Below are positions 14,012-25,700 of a stretch of 64,000 bases of DNA, one piece after another (within the stretch, counting starts at the first letter, position 1; each line of letters opens with the position of its first letter). The notes under the pieces are model-generated. The model worked only from the letters and a program-made list of their open reading frames with translations. It searched no databases and was not told the origin of the DNA. A program made the position numbers and the translations under genes. This stretch comes from Chromera velia (taxonomy: Eukaryota > Sar > Chromeraceae), in NCBI GenBank assembly GCA_018398765.1, contig JAHBMJ010001549.1:10001-74000 (forward strand), read 5' to 3'.

Positions 14012-14271
14012 TCAACAACAACAACAACGTCACTGAGTCTCCACAACAACAACGTCCAAGCAGGCTAACGGTGCAATGGGGCTTCACTCCGGCACAGACA
14101 AAAGGTCTCTGGTCTTGATAGAACAGATTGGTTTGACTTTTACTACCAGCACTGCTGTGGCAGCAAGAAGGAAAAGAAGGAAAGAGAGACTCGCGATCAT
14201 GATATTGTTGTCTAGTTGACAAGCTTCTAGAGACTGTCTGTCTGTCATCTGTCTGTCGGTCTCCTTATACC

Positions 14272-15597
14272 ATGGCTTCTCTGGCAGAGTTACTCGGTGG
14301 AGCCATGTTGCTCCATGTCGGTTCAAAAAATATTCAAAAATTTGATCTTGACGAGCGTGCAAGTTCTTTTTGGGAGACGTGTGAAGAACTTGAGCAGCTG
14401 CGTTCAGAGATCGAGAGCCTCGCAGTGCCCGAGACCATTTTGCACAGAGGCCAGAGAATCTTCGCGTAAGAGAAGTCGATGGTTTTGTGGAAGGAATATG
14501 CCGCCTTTATGAGTGTCGGTTTTTTGTTTTTGGTAGGAGTGAGGCCTCTGGATAGACCTCCTGCCCGGTGCTTCCTTGAACAGCTCCAGCTCAAAGGGGC
14601 CGACGGGACGTACATTGTCATGCAGGGCACGTTCCTTAAGTGGTCTGGTCTGATCTCCAGAGAAGCATTCTTTCTGGGGCTCAGGAAGGCCCACGCATAT
14701 CTCCACAGGCGAAGACTGCTTTTCCGAGAACGGCCGGCCCTTACCCGCATTCCGCAGGTCGTTGCGGACATGGCTCGCTTCGGTCATACAAACGAGTTCT
14801 GCTATGTCCCCATCGGTCCCACAGAGATGCGGGGGGAAGCAGGACTGAAAAGAGCGGGGGGGGTGTCCACATACGAGCTGGTGTTAAAGATGCCAGCACA
14901 TTGGAGCTACGGAAATCGCTTGTTTGGTGGATTGGAGGGGCCAGAGGCGAGAAGATGCATAGCAACCAAAGACGGAAAAGCAGTCACCATTGACTGCGCC
15001 TACATCAGGGGTATGTGGCTAGACAGCAACAGAGTGGCCGTCAGTGTGTGGGCAGGGGTTTCTCTGTGGGACAGACAGACAGAGGACCCACTGCGGCCGC
15101 CCATCGTCAACCCAGTTCCCTTCCCTTGTGTGAAGCAGAGGAGGAGGCCCTTCAAGCACCTCCAGCTGCGCTTCCCCCGATACAAAGGGATGGGGGACGG
15201 GGACCATGTCCTTGTCGAGACAGATAGGATTCTTTGGTTGAGGACAAGAGGGTGGGATGAGAATCATGCAGAGCCCTGCCCCCGCCCGCACACCCGTTTT
15301 GAGTGCATCTACAGGGAAAAGCGCTCAAAGAGGGCGAGGGTTGGCGACAACGAGAGCAGCAGCAGCAGTAACAGCAGCAGCAGCAGCAGCAGCGCAGCAG
15401 CTCCTCCCCCCCCTCCTCCACCCCCTGCGGCCACCGCAGTGGCAGCAGCGCCTGCAGGGTTGCCGCACGGAGAGGATGAGTCAGATAATGACTCGGAGAC
15501 GGAAGCAAGGGAGCTTCTCCCGCAACCCCTTCACCTCCGCAGCACGTTCCGCCCGTTTCAGCCTCTTCCGCAAAGCCTCTCTTTCTGCCCTGGATAA
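14272..15597 (+). CDS. Hypothetical protein, two exons, 415 codons
   Basis: I do not recognise this protein. The ATG at 14272 opens exon 14272-14465 (MASLAELLGGAMLLHVGSKN...), which ends at a GTAAGA donor. The second exon probably begins at 14544 (after GTGAG), which keeps phase; the stronger-looking acceptor at 14536 would not. Total 1248 nt. The main exon encodes a compact, Trp/Arg-rich globular region (GTFLKWSGLISREAFFLGLR, MARFGHTNEFCYVP, MPAHWSYGNRLFGGL, IRGMWLDSNRVAVSVWAGV, DRILWLRTRGWDENH). It then ends in a poly-Ser/Ala/Pro stretch from (AGC)n and CCTCC repeats. No catalytic motif, signal peptide or membrane segment is visible. The gene sits between inverted GC-rich repeats at 13897-13993 and 15901-15985, so it could be cargo of a mobile element, but no transposase motif is seen. 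Confidence 0.65.
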
Positions 15598-16637
15598 GTT
15601 GGGCAAGTCTTCCCAAGTCCCACCAGGATCTCCCCGAGCTCGTTGGGACATTTCAGCTTGGAAGTGCGGACACAGAAGTGGCGGACAAAAGCATAAAAAT
15701 CAAGAAGTTGCTAGAACCACAACGCTAGAAGCCACAAGATGCGATCAGAACACTATCGAGGAACCCAATATAGAGTCGAGATCACGGAAATATTACTGAG
15801 GTTGTCTGTTCCTCTTACCAGACTCAATCACTCATCAGATCATCTTCAGTATTCAATACATGGGTGTAGTATTGCATGGATCGATGCATGCGCATGGATG
15901 CAGAAAAGGTCCGGCGCTCCGGCGCCCTGCCCTTTTTGCGGCGCGCTCTTAGCGCCGCCGCCCTCCCCGACTTTGCCGCGATGTGTTTTTTACCGCTAGT
16001 GTTTTCTTTAATTTTGAGCTATAGATAGTGATAATTAGTATTTTAAAGCTGCAATCATAGTATTTTGATCATTTTGAAGTATTTTGAAGAGTTTTAAACA
16101 TCTAGAATATTAAGTATGTCTAAAGCATCATGCAACAGGTTAACTCTAGGCGTCGGCTAAAAAAAGAGGAAAAAATAAGTTTTTTTTTTTTTTAGAGAAA
16201 CCTAAACAACATTTTAAAACAGTTGTGCAATATACAAAGAACACGTATATACAAATCTAAAACAATAGATTAGTGCAATTGTTTGACTGGGGGAAAAAAA
16301 GAAAAAAAATAAATAAAGGCCCTTTTGATTTAAACTATTGGTTAAGGCAGTGTAGCGTGGCAACCTAGAAAATAACACCTTTTTCCTGCCCAGTGTTAGA
16401 AGTATCCAGCTAGTTTTTGATATGAATAATGATGGCGCGTCATAGACTCATAGTCATTGTCATAGTGATAGTCCTACTACTATTAAAAGGGTCAATTGAG
16501 TCTGCCTGCAACCCGGTCTTTCTAGTTCAGACTCTTTGTTGGTGTCTTTCATTCTCTTCTCCCAGACAGTCAACGCACGCAACAAGACCAAATGCAAACT
16601 CAACTAAGAAACCGGCAGCAAGAAAGACATCGACAGG

Positions 16638-16683
<46 letters not shown>

Positions 16684-16745
16684 CCCCAATCGCGTACAGG
16701 AAACAGAGAGCAAAAAAGGGCCCTCTACGACTTTTCTGCCTGTGT
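15598..16745. other. Intergenic, mostly AT-rich
   Basis: After the right inverted repeat the sequence is AT-rich (15990-16430) with poly-T and poly-A runs and no credible gene. A GA repeat lies at 16634-16676. A short open frame at 16429-16749 (start MMARHRLIVIVIVIVLLLL) is hydrophobic at its start, but the rest is repeat-derived, so I do not call it. Confidence 0.5.
15901..15985. repeat. Right copy of inverted GC-rich repeat
   Basis: Reverse-complement partner of 13897-13993. It contains its own palindrome (GGCGCTCCGGCGCC, 15913-15926). The flanks show no clear target-site duplication by eye. Confidence 0.75.
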
Positions 16746-18041
16746 CTAAAGAAGCAAAAACTCATCCTCCAGAGGCTCTACTTTCTCATCTGTCTTGCCT
16801 TCCCCCCTCCGAGAGAACTTCTCCAGAGTCTCAAAAGACGCTTCAGAGTTCTCTTCTCCTCTATTTCTCTCTCTTCGTTGATCAGAAGACTTCAATAGAT
16901 CCAAGGGAAGAATCTGATCAGCCTCGAGATGGGGATGCAGGTCTGATTTAATTTGAGAGACTGACACGTACGACCTTTGAATCAATCTGCCGTTCTTTCG
17001 TCCTTGTCTCCTCGTCGATGCTTCTTCCTGAGGACCTGAAATCTGATCAGACTTTTGTGACTTTCCAACGAATCGGCTCTTCTTCCCTCTCTGATCAGAC
17101 TGTCGAGCTACCTCCAAAGAAGGCCAAGCTGCAGATAGAGCCTCACCAGTAAGAGAGGAGGGGGGAAGAGGGGGGAGGACTGTCTGAGCACGAAAACAGT
17201 CGGAGGGAATATGGGGATGGATGAAAGGAGAGGGCGGTCTTTCTTTCTCTTCCTCTTCTGCATCCGACTCGCCACAAAATTCCCAAAAACTTTCCACCAT
17301 CTGCAGATCCAATTCATCTAAAAGAGCCGTCCCCCCCTTTTTCCTTTCCACTTCCATCAGTCTCTCTCTTCCCGGATCCCCATCTTCATTCTCATCCCGC
17401 GAAGCCCACGGCTGATGATCTAGACTCGGCCTTGGAGCGCTCTTGCACTCATAGCAGGTGCAGGCCCCCCTGGTAGACGGCCTCGTCCCACCCAAATCCG
17501 GGGATAGAATATCATGTTCTTCTTTGCATTCTTCACAATACCCTGAGAAGCTGTCAGAGTTCTCCTGGAGCACAGCGTTCCAACAGCCTCTACAAAAGGT
17601 GACTCGGGTGGAAAGAAAATTCCCGCGCTTACAGAAAAGAGCCGTCTCACGGTCGGGATACATCCTATCCTCCCTCTCTGCACGCTTCCTTTTCTGATCA
17701 TAGAGTTGCTCAGCCAAATTTGCTCTGGCAACGTAGCAATTCACATACTTGTGCAGAATCTTGGCGGCCCTGAACCCCCCCTTTGCTCTCTCAGCCTGGG
17801 GCCAAGCTGCTTTTCCTTCTTGATCAGAAAATTCCTTCTCCGCCTCATCTCCTCCACACTCTGGGCTTGCACCTCCAGAAGCTCTCTGAGATGCCACTGC
17901 AGGGTTTGATTGCCGGCTGCAGTCAGAAGGAGCCTTGGGGGCATTGATATCTCGGGCTGCTCTCACACAGCCACAGCACCTGCAGAAGTGGAAGGAAGCG
18001 TTCGTAGCCACCCCGTGCTTCTCACCGAGACGAAGAACCAT
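16746..18041 (-). CDS. Hypothetical Cys-rich protein
   Basis: This is a 431-codon frame that I do not recognise. Its Cys groups look like zinc-binding positions: C20, C22, C23 and C25 near the start, then C137, C150/C153, C169/C172 and C194/C196/C199 (FCRGC, CEEC and CTCYEC). The C-terminal half is charged and low in complexity. The first coding bases are preceded on this strand by a good acceptor (CTTCTGCAG before 17981), so the true first exon may lie upstream and the ATG at 18041 may be fortuitous. Between 17944 and 17741 another frame of the same strand is also open and looks more protein-like (LQWHLRELLEVQAQSVEEMR), which hints at an extra intron or a frameshift. Real gene likely, exact model unsure. 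Confidence 0.5.
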   Translation of the reverse strand: MVLRLGEKHGVATNASFHFCRCCGCVRAARDINAPKAPSDCSRQSNPAVASQRASGGASPECGGDEAEKEFSDQEGKAAWPQAERAKGGFRAAKILHKYVNCYVARANLAEQLYDQKRKRAEREDRMYPDRETALFCKRGNFLSTRVTFCRGCWNAVLQENSDSFSGYCEECKEEHDILSPDLGGTRPSTRGACTCYECKSAPRPSLDHQPWASRDENEDGDPGRERLMEVERKKGGTALLDELDLQMVESFWEFCGESDAEEEEKERPPSPFIHPHIPSDCFRAQTVLPPLPPSSLTGEALSAAWPSLEVARQSDQRGKKSRFVGKSQKSDQISGPQEEASTRRQGRKNGRLIQRSYVSVSQIKSDLHPHLEADQILPLDLLKSSDQRRERNRGEENSEASFETLEKFSRRGEGKTDEKVEPLEDEFLLL

Positions 18042-18533
18042 ATCCTTCCTTCAGGTATTTGACTGGTTTGGGAGGGAACGGGCAGGAGCAAACTGATGTC
18101 GCAGGTGTGGTAGCAAAAAAGAAACGCCAGATGCCGGTTCTCCGTCTCTGTAATATATACGTCTCCCTGTGTATATAACTGTCTGCTACTTGATGATCGC
18201 GGGGAATGGTGAACCTCAGTGCATGGCTGCTTTTGTAGACGTCTGCTTTGACGGAGGAGATGTGACAGGAAGCCATGCGCTATATACTCGTGCACCGCCA
18301 CATCTTGTAGCTACAGCTTTTCAGCGCATGCATCATGCCTGCATGCTGCGCGGTTGTACGGAGGGCAGCTCAGCTTCACTTTCTTTGCAGAGGCCCCATA
18401 CCTGCATCCACTGCCTATTTTTGCATAATCTGCATGATGCAAACATCAATTGACCGCGAGGGTGTATATGGGTTGGGAATTTAAGGCACTCACCCACGGA
18501 GATGTGTGTATTACGGAATGGAATTACCCGAAT

Positions 18534-18563
18534 AATTAATGTCGGCTCGGGAGCCGATTAATT
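18534..18563. repeat. Perfect hairpin in AT-rich DNA
   Basis: TCGGCTC and GAGCCGA pair around a GG loop, and the flanking AATTAAT and TTAATT extend the stem with one bulged G. Confidence 0.8.
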
Positions 18564-18617
18564 CTCGAACCGCGCGCTTGAGGCCGAGCCGCGCGCCGCG
18601 CCAGCCGCATTCGGCCA

Positions 18618-18635
18618 CCCCGCGGTGCCGCGGGG
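18618..18635. repeat. CCCCGCGG hairpin
   Basis: CCCCGCGG and CCGCGGGG pair perfectly with a TG loop. It lies within a short GC-rich island (18565-18640). Confidence 0.8.
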
Positions 18636-19628
18636 CGGGCATGCAACGGTCGGTCTGCTAGCCGGTGCCCAGCGCAGCGCAAACACACATACAATGTATA
18701 TTGTGTGTCTCAAGTATGTCATATATACACTAATCGAAAAGTCAGGCTATGAATGGAGAAGGCGGGGGTCTTTTAACAACTTTAAATTTAACGTTTTTTT
18801 GATGGAGGTTGCATACGGCGTTATACGGTATGCTTAATGGATGTATGAGTCACAGTTATAGTAAGTTATAGCTGGAACTGACAAACCGTACAGACGCATG
18901 CCCCCACGCCCCCTTACCGTCACCACCAACCGGTCGGACACGCCTTGACCTGCCATCACGGGCAAATGGCTGGCTAGCGACATTTTAAAAAACGGCAAAA
19001 AATAGCAAAAAATATGTGGGGGCGGTTCTTCACCCCCACCTATACTTTAAACAAGATGCTAGACAACATGATTGATTATAAAAATCAAGAACTCTTTGAA
19101 CAACTACATTAAGATTTCAATTAGTATTAATCAATCAATTTATTCAGTTTATTACCAGTGAAAATTTGCCACCATAGTCGCTACTTCAACAAAGTAGTCT
19201 AGAAAGTAGTATAAAAAAGTTAGGCAACATATATGAACTCTCCTTGTTTCTTCTTCTCAATCGCCTTGAAGCCCACCCTAGGCTCGGATTCAATATATAT
19301 TATATTTCAGACAATTAAAACGCTAATATAATATAATGTAATATAATATAATATAAACTTAATGCAATATGAGAGGATGAAGATTGGGTTGAAGGCCGGA
19401 GATGAGTCAGAGAATGAAGATCCGTCATATGATCGGTCCTGCAAAATCTAATGATGACGCATCTCTTTGGTTGTTATTTTTTGAGACGGTTTTTTATGAG
19501 GCTTCAAAGGTAAGTTGCTCTGTTCAGATAAATTAAGAGGGGAAAAAAGACAAACATGGAGTAAATTTATGTAGATGTTATATATCATATTATATTATAT
19601 TTATATTATTATATTAGGGGAACCCTAA

Positions 19629-19659
19629 AGATATATATATATATATATATATATATATT
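19629..19659. repeat. (AT)n microsatellite
   Basis: About 30 bp of alternating A and T in an AT-rich intergenic block. Confidence 0.95.
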
Positions 19660-19980
19660 GAATCCAAGCCTAGAGCCCGCCCTGCCGACTCCGGTCCTCT
19701 GCGGCATTTATAGATACCGCAGCTACGCCTTTGCGTGGCTAACAAGCTGTTGCATGCACTGATGCACATTGCACCACAATCAATGTCAATCATGGACGGA
19801 CCTCTCACCCCTGGGAGCAGAATAAACTAAGTAGCTCAGTAATGGGCAGAGATCATGATCAGAAGAAGTCTCAGTCCTCAATCAATCATACAGAACAGAT
19901 GAATCAAATGAATCTTATGAAAACTTAATCGCATGGAAAATAAATTGCTTGAAATGCGCACGTGCATGGATCAACCCGCG

Positions 19981-20008
19981 CGATTATTCGACCCGCGGCG
20001 AATAATCG
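19981..20008. repeat. CGATTATTCG hairpin
   Basis: CGATTATTCG and CGAATAATCG form a perfect 10-bp stem around ACCCGCGG. The flanks on both sides are also GC-rich. Confidence 0.8.
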
Positions 20009-20450
20009 TCCCGCGCACAAGATGCGCATAAGAGGCCCCAGTCCGGCTGAAAGCGCGGCGCGGCGTGGCGGCAGTACCCCACGGCATGGCGGCAGTACCC
20101 CGATCTTCAACTGGAGCCACGGCATATCCCGTAGGGACATTACATTTCAGAATGTTTATCTAGATGCTTATACACAAAAATAAAGTTTTACACACTAAAT
20201 TTTTTGAACAGATAAAAAAAAACTTCAAAATTATTCTAAATGATAAACTAGATGATAAATGATTTAGTAGTGTCCGAGAGTACTGTCGCCGTTTTCTCTT
20301 ATAGATGTCGCAAATCTACAGCGTATTACTTATATAATTGTTATCACTGGCAATCGACAAAAATTGTGAATTGATGAATCAATAGTTCGATCAGGTTGAT
20401 TGTTATGAATTGTCATGTTGAATCATTGTTGATAAACATGGTTAAAACAC

Positions 20451-20741
20451 TTGGTTATTGATGCGATCGTATCTCAAGATTCACAAATGCAGTGGTGGGC
20501 GCAATGCCGCAACACGACAACAAATCTCAGCTGGTCAAGAATGCACACAGGTGACCACACCGAGGACGAGAACGCATACGAGGATACTGAATGGGACGAC
20601 TGCCGCAAAGTATGCAGAAAGGAAAGAGTACAGCTAGAGAAGCCCAGCGGCCTCTTTGTTGACGTGCACGGCAGAACAGGAGGCAGTGGGAGAGGACGGA
20701 GATGCGAACGAGGGTTCAATGTGGAGAGTCAGTACGTGTAG
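20451..20741 (+). CDS. Possible small hypothetical protein
   Basis: A 96-codon open frame starting at an ATG with mixed composition (Trp-rich start, DENAYEDTEWDDC acidic middle, Arg/Gly-rich end). No homology is recognised and no introns are implied. It could be a chance frame or an exon, and I give it low weight. Confidence 0.18.
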   Translation: MVIDAIVSQDSQMQWWAQCRNTTTNLSWSRMHTGDHTEDENAYEDTEWDDCRKVCRKERVQLEKPSGLFVDVHGRTGGSGRGRRCERGFNVESQYV

Positions 20742-20967
20742 AAGAGAATCAAAGAGACAGCCACCTGACGGATCACCAACACAGTCTGCCTTTTACACAG
20801 AAGTATTGCCACCAATCACCGCCAGACCAAAGGACAGAAGACGACAGACGGTATAAGCAGATTGGCATCATCGAGAACAGAAGGGCAAAAAGGGGCAATT
20901 AAGCGAAGGATGCATGTGCACGTGCCTCTCTCCTCTCCTCTCACGGCGACAAGGATGTGACTGGCTG

Positions 20968-20999
20968 GACAGGACAGGACAGGACAGGACAGGACAGGA
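20968..20999 (+). repeat. (GGACA)n tandem repeat
   Basis: About six pentanucleotide units, close to the assembly ambiguity at 21117. Confidence 0.9.
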
Positions 21000-21368
21000 A
21001 AGAGACAATCCACATAGACAAAGGGAAAGGAAAAGAGAGGGGGAGCGCCAGCACACGCACAGACGCAGCTGCCCTCCTTGCCAATTTCTACCTCTCCGAT
21101 CGTTCCCCCCCCCCCCNCCCTCTTTGCGCGAAGGCAGGTAGCCTCTTTCAAAAAATGCCCGAGGCTCTCCCTCTGTCTAGCATGAATCTGCTTGTGGTCT
21201 CTCTCGGCTCAATAGCGTCACTGGTTCTGTCTTTCGTTCCCCTTCCTTCTCTTCCTTCCACACGCGGTTTCCTTGCACACACTCTTTTGGATGGTCGTCC
21301 GTGCTCTTTTTTTCCCTCCCTTCTCCTTCCCTCACTTGTTCTCTTTTTCTTGCTCCTCCCCCGGCAGA

Positions 21369-22575
21369 TCAATCCTTTTTGGACTTTTTCTTTTTGTCCT
21401 TCTTCTTGCTCTTTTTGTCTTTGGACTTCTTCTCTTTCTTTTCTTTCTTTGGCTTCTTCTTTGGCCTCTCCTCCTCCTCCTCTTCCTCGCTGTCGTCCTC
21501 TTCCTCGTCATCGTCATCATCAGACTGCAGGCAGGCAGGGAGAGGAGGAAGAAAAGAAGGAAAGGGGGGGGGGCACAAAAACGTCAGAAAGAGAGAAAGA
21601 AAAAAGAAAGGACAAGGGAGACAAAAATCGAAAAGCAAGGGAGGATGAAGAGGATCAAAAGCAAATAATGTGCTCTTCGCAATTGGGAGCCGAAGACATC
21701 CAAACTAAACTGACGTTCCATCACTGTCTCTGTGCTCTAGGTCTTCACCGTCTTTCTCACAGAACGTTAGCAGAAGATCATTCCTACGTTAAAAGCAAAA
21801 ATTGACGCACGCACGCACAGACCTCAAAATCGTCATCTTCGTCTTCGAAGTCCTCATCGTCCTCGTCGTCTTCATCATCCAGCTCCTGTTGGTTGAACGT
21901 CGGCTGTGCTCCTCTTCCTGCCCTCCTGTCTTCCTGCTCTCCTCCCTTGACCTTGACGCCTCTCTTCTTGAGGAATTCCATCAGCCCGCCCAACTCGTCC
22001 TTCTCGATCGATTGGAACTCGTGCTCTGTGCCGCCCTTGCAGCGGACCTGAGGGAGGAAGGGAAGGAGGGAGGGAGCATTGAAACGACAAAAATCTATTT
22101 GTGCTCTCTTCCTTTTGTTTGTTTGTTTCTTTCTTTCTTTCCTTCCTTCCTTCTGTTTGTCTGGCTGACTTGCTGTCTTTCTTTCTGTCTCTCCTTTTGT
22201 TTTTTATTTTTCATTCCGCGCTCTGCTGCTAGAATGCTCGATGCAAGCATGCAGATAATTTGTTCGCCAACGACCCTATCAGCAGACTGTCACAGGGACT
22301 CACTCAGATTTGTAGACAGTAAAAAGAAAATGCAAAAATTTACTTTGACATTAGGAGGAACATCACATGAAGCAGAGCTGTGTGCATGCGGTGCAGAACG
22401 CAGAAACGCAAAAACAGAGAAAGAACAGATTTGACGGCGAACGCCAAACCTGAGTGAGGTCTTCAAGACAGACCGAAGGAAGGACACACACACACACACA
22501 CACACACACTCAACACACCACACACACACACACACACACACACATACATATATACACACACATACATACATACAC

Positions 22576-22648
<73 letters not shown>

Positions 22649-22664
22649 CGCACACACAGACGCA

Positions 22665-22734
<70 letters not shown>

Positions 22735-25700
22735 GAGAGGACGGACCGTCATCTCAAAGAATCTCTGGGTGGGGGGCGACAGTTCGATGCTCAGCACGTC
22801 GTCGTACCTGCACGATGATGCCGAGTAAGGCATAAGCGAATTAGGCGAGAACAAAAGAAAGAGGAACGGCATACACCAGCGAAACAGAATGCACGAGAAG
22901 GAAACAAGAGAGAAGGAGAAGGGAGGAAATTTGAGAGGAGGAGAATAAACAGGACGACGATTCAGGAAACAGAGAGAGGAAAGACGGCTGCCACTGACAA
23001 CCAACTCCCTCCGCAGGGCCTCGGTCAAAAAGGCATTTGCAGAAGAGGCAAGCGGCAAAGTCACGCTCATGACAGCGAGAAAAAGAGTGACGGAGATCCA
23101 TCCAGGCGGGAAGAAGGGAACGACTCAGCATCCTTTTGCACACGGTTTCCTTGAGAGTCAGCTGCCAAGCTGGTGGAAGTAATTCATGCAGAACGAACAA
23201 ACTGTCAGACTGACTGACTCACTGACTTGACGTAGATGACGGGTTTGTGGATGAAGATGAGTGACTTGTTCAGGGGGTACAGGTGTCCCTCGTCGGCCTT
23301 GATGGAACACCGGAGGGCCCGGGTGTTCTTCACGGAGCTGCATTCATTGCATGCGGTGCGGTGGGTGCGCCCCCCGAAGGCAGGAATGAATGGCAGAATT
23401 AAGGCAAGCAAGGGGAGGGAGGGGGAAGGGCAGGGGAATGTACACGCACACACATGCAACTGCGAGGTGAGGAAATTGACATCCTCAGCTGTAGTTAGTT
23501 GCATGTCCCATTCAGAGGTTCTCTGGATCCTACTAAAATGCAGAGAGTGACAGAGAATCAAAGAGACAACGACAGACAGACTATATCTTTCTTCTTTTCC
23601 CTTCTTTTCTTCATGCACAGACAGACAGACAGACAGACAGACAGCCAGACAGCCAGCCAGCCAGACAGACAGACACAGACAGACAGACAGACACAGACAG
23701 ACAGACAGACAGACAAGACAGACAGCCAGACAGACAGACAGACAGACAGGATCTTTTCCCCCTCTTCTCCCTTGTGGTTTTCTTTTCTTTCTCTCGCTTC
23801 TTTTCACAAAGACAGACAAACAAGACAGGCAGGCAGACGAAGACAAGCAAGCAGAGCTACCCACCTGAACTCTCCTGAGACCGTCACGGATTTGCCTGTC
23901 ATGGCATTGAGCAGGTCGACCACGATTCGAGCAGGGTTCCCCTGCATATTCCTCTCCAGATTCGCGTGCTTGCTCAGCGCCTCTTCATCCATCTTCAGAT
24001 CCAACTCCACCTGCAAGAACAGGAAGACGGTCAGGCAGACAGACAGACAGAACGGATGCAAGAAAGAGTGAAAAGAAGGAAGGTGCAGAGGAAGAGGAGA
24101 AACGTGTACCTGATCGCATGATAAGTACCCGACCTCAAGAGCGTATGATGAGAGTTCCTTCCTTGCTGCTTGTGTGTGGACGCGCTGTGCATACATGCAT
24201 GTGCATGGGTGCAGAACCGGTGGGTAGAGGGAGAAGAGAAAAGCCGTCAAGTGATGGTAGTGGGGAAGGGAGAGGAGAAGAGCCAAGGGACGAGAGGTTC
24301 CTTCACAGTTCAACACACGCATCCCTCTCTCTCACAGACGAGGTGAGAGACGCGCGAGACGGCAGGCGGTCTAAGCTCTCGCATAGATAAAGGCAGAGAA
24401 ACAGAAAGCCGCAGACACGGAGTCGGGAAGCCACCTGTCGCCGTGCTTGTCTGAGAGAAACTCGTATACCAGTCGAATGATTGAATGTTTCATGTGATTC
24501 ATCCACCGACCTCTTTGTTGGTCTCAAACTGGCACACCAAGTGTTTGTGTCTCGTGTTGGAGGCGTGAGACCCAGCAATTGGTTGTTCCAGGGAGATCAC
24601 CAGGGAATTGTGCACACCGTCGGGTTTCTCCAGCAACAACATTCTGGTAATGTTCTTGTAGAAGATGTTGTACACAAATGTCTTCCCGTGTGCACGCACG
24701 AACGTCTTGAAGAATTGAAGTTCGTAGCGACCACGGGGGACCAGGAAATGCGCGTCCGGAAGAACGGCAATGGCCTGGCCGGCCTCACCTTGCTGGGGGT
24801 CCTCCACGACATCTCCTAGCGCTTCCTGTAGAAGCTCGATAGAAGTACCCCCCCCCTCCTCTTCCTCCTCTTCTTCTTCCTCCTCTTCTTCATCCTCCAC
24901 CTCCTCCCCACTTTCCTTCCGGGCCTCTCTTTCTTTTCGTTTCTTCTCACGTCGCTCTTCCCTTTGTTGGTCTCTGGCCTCCTTCTCCTCCTCTGTCAAC
25001 TCCCCTTTGTTCGGGGCGAAGAAGCGCAGCTCTACCAGCTGGTCCTTGTCTAGCTCGGCCTTGCCCGACTGTTTCAGAAGAAGGGCAAGCTCGTTGCGGG
25101 AGGGGTTCAGAGTCTCACGCACGTTCCCCATACTCAACTGGAACCCGGTGCGCCCATCCACCTGCAGTCAGGCAAGGCAAAAAAAAGGGCAGGGAAGGAA
25201 ATGAGAATTTCAAACTTCGAAGTGAAAAGAGTGAGTCAGAAGTTGGTCTGGCAATCGTCAAAGAAATTTGAATGCACAATGCGAGAAGAGAAGAGAGCCA
25301 GTCTGAAAAGACAACGCAGAGACAGATCCTCCTCAGGGCCTCTCCGAGAGATGTGAACGTGTGCACCCCGTTTTCTGTTCTCTACTGAGACAGGGTCCTT
25401 TCCTTTTCCTTTACGCCCCCCTTGCTCACTTACTCACTCGAAGGACTGACTCACCATGAATGCCAGGTTCTTTCCCGTTAGCTCCCACTCGCCCCAGTGC
25501 CATCCCTTGGTTGCCATCCTTCTCTTCTCGCACGGTTTCCCGTACACATTCTGGAACTGCTTTTGGAGTGCATCAGCGTCCTTCTCTTGGAATCCTTCGT
25601 ACAGCTCCGAATATTCTTCTCCCTCGAGGGCTCCATCTGCACCCACTTTCCGCAGGTACACGCAAAGGGAATACTCCCTTCCAGTGCGCGTCAAAGTGAC

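Larger units (their letters stand above)
13580..14271. other. Intergenic region with GC-rich inverted element
   Basis: This holds the TTLL 3' flank and the upstream region of the next gene. Nothing is seen up to about 13890. From 13897 a GC-rich block begins, which is the left copy of an inverted repeat and carries a 16-bp perfect hairpin. A CAACAA run (14017-14050) follows. Confidence 0.6.
18042..21368. other. Intergenic region, AT-rich with GC-rich hairpins
   Basis: No convincing gene. Features seen are hairpins at 18534-18563, 18618-18635 and 19981-20008, AT-repeat blocks (19323-19357, 19629-19659) and a direct repeat GGCGGCAGTACCCC (20067-20080 and 20088-20101). There is also a (GGACA)n run (20968-20999) and a C-run with an undetermined base (21107-21119). 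A weak open frame at 20451-20741 is listed separately. Confidence 0.6.

Noticed and set aside
17950-18000. CRCCGC...ARDINA stretch resembling the zinc ribbon and RD.NA motif of TnpB/Fanzor nucleases
   Set aside because: No upstream RuvC motifs are visible, the motif lies at the N-terminus rather than the C-terminus of the frame, and about 400 residues of unrelated sequence follow.
18618-18661. Helitron 3' end (hairpin followed by CTAG)
   Set aside because: The CTAG is 22 nt from the hairpin, farther than usual, and no Rep/helicase gene or TC 5' end is seen.
24842-24910. Plus-strand poly-Ser frame opposite SSRP1
   Set aside because: It is the complement of the Glu-rich insertion of SSRP1 and has no independent support.
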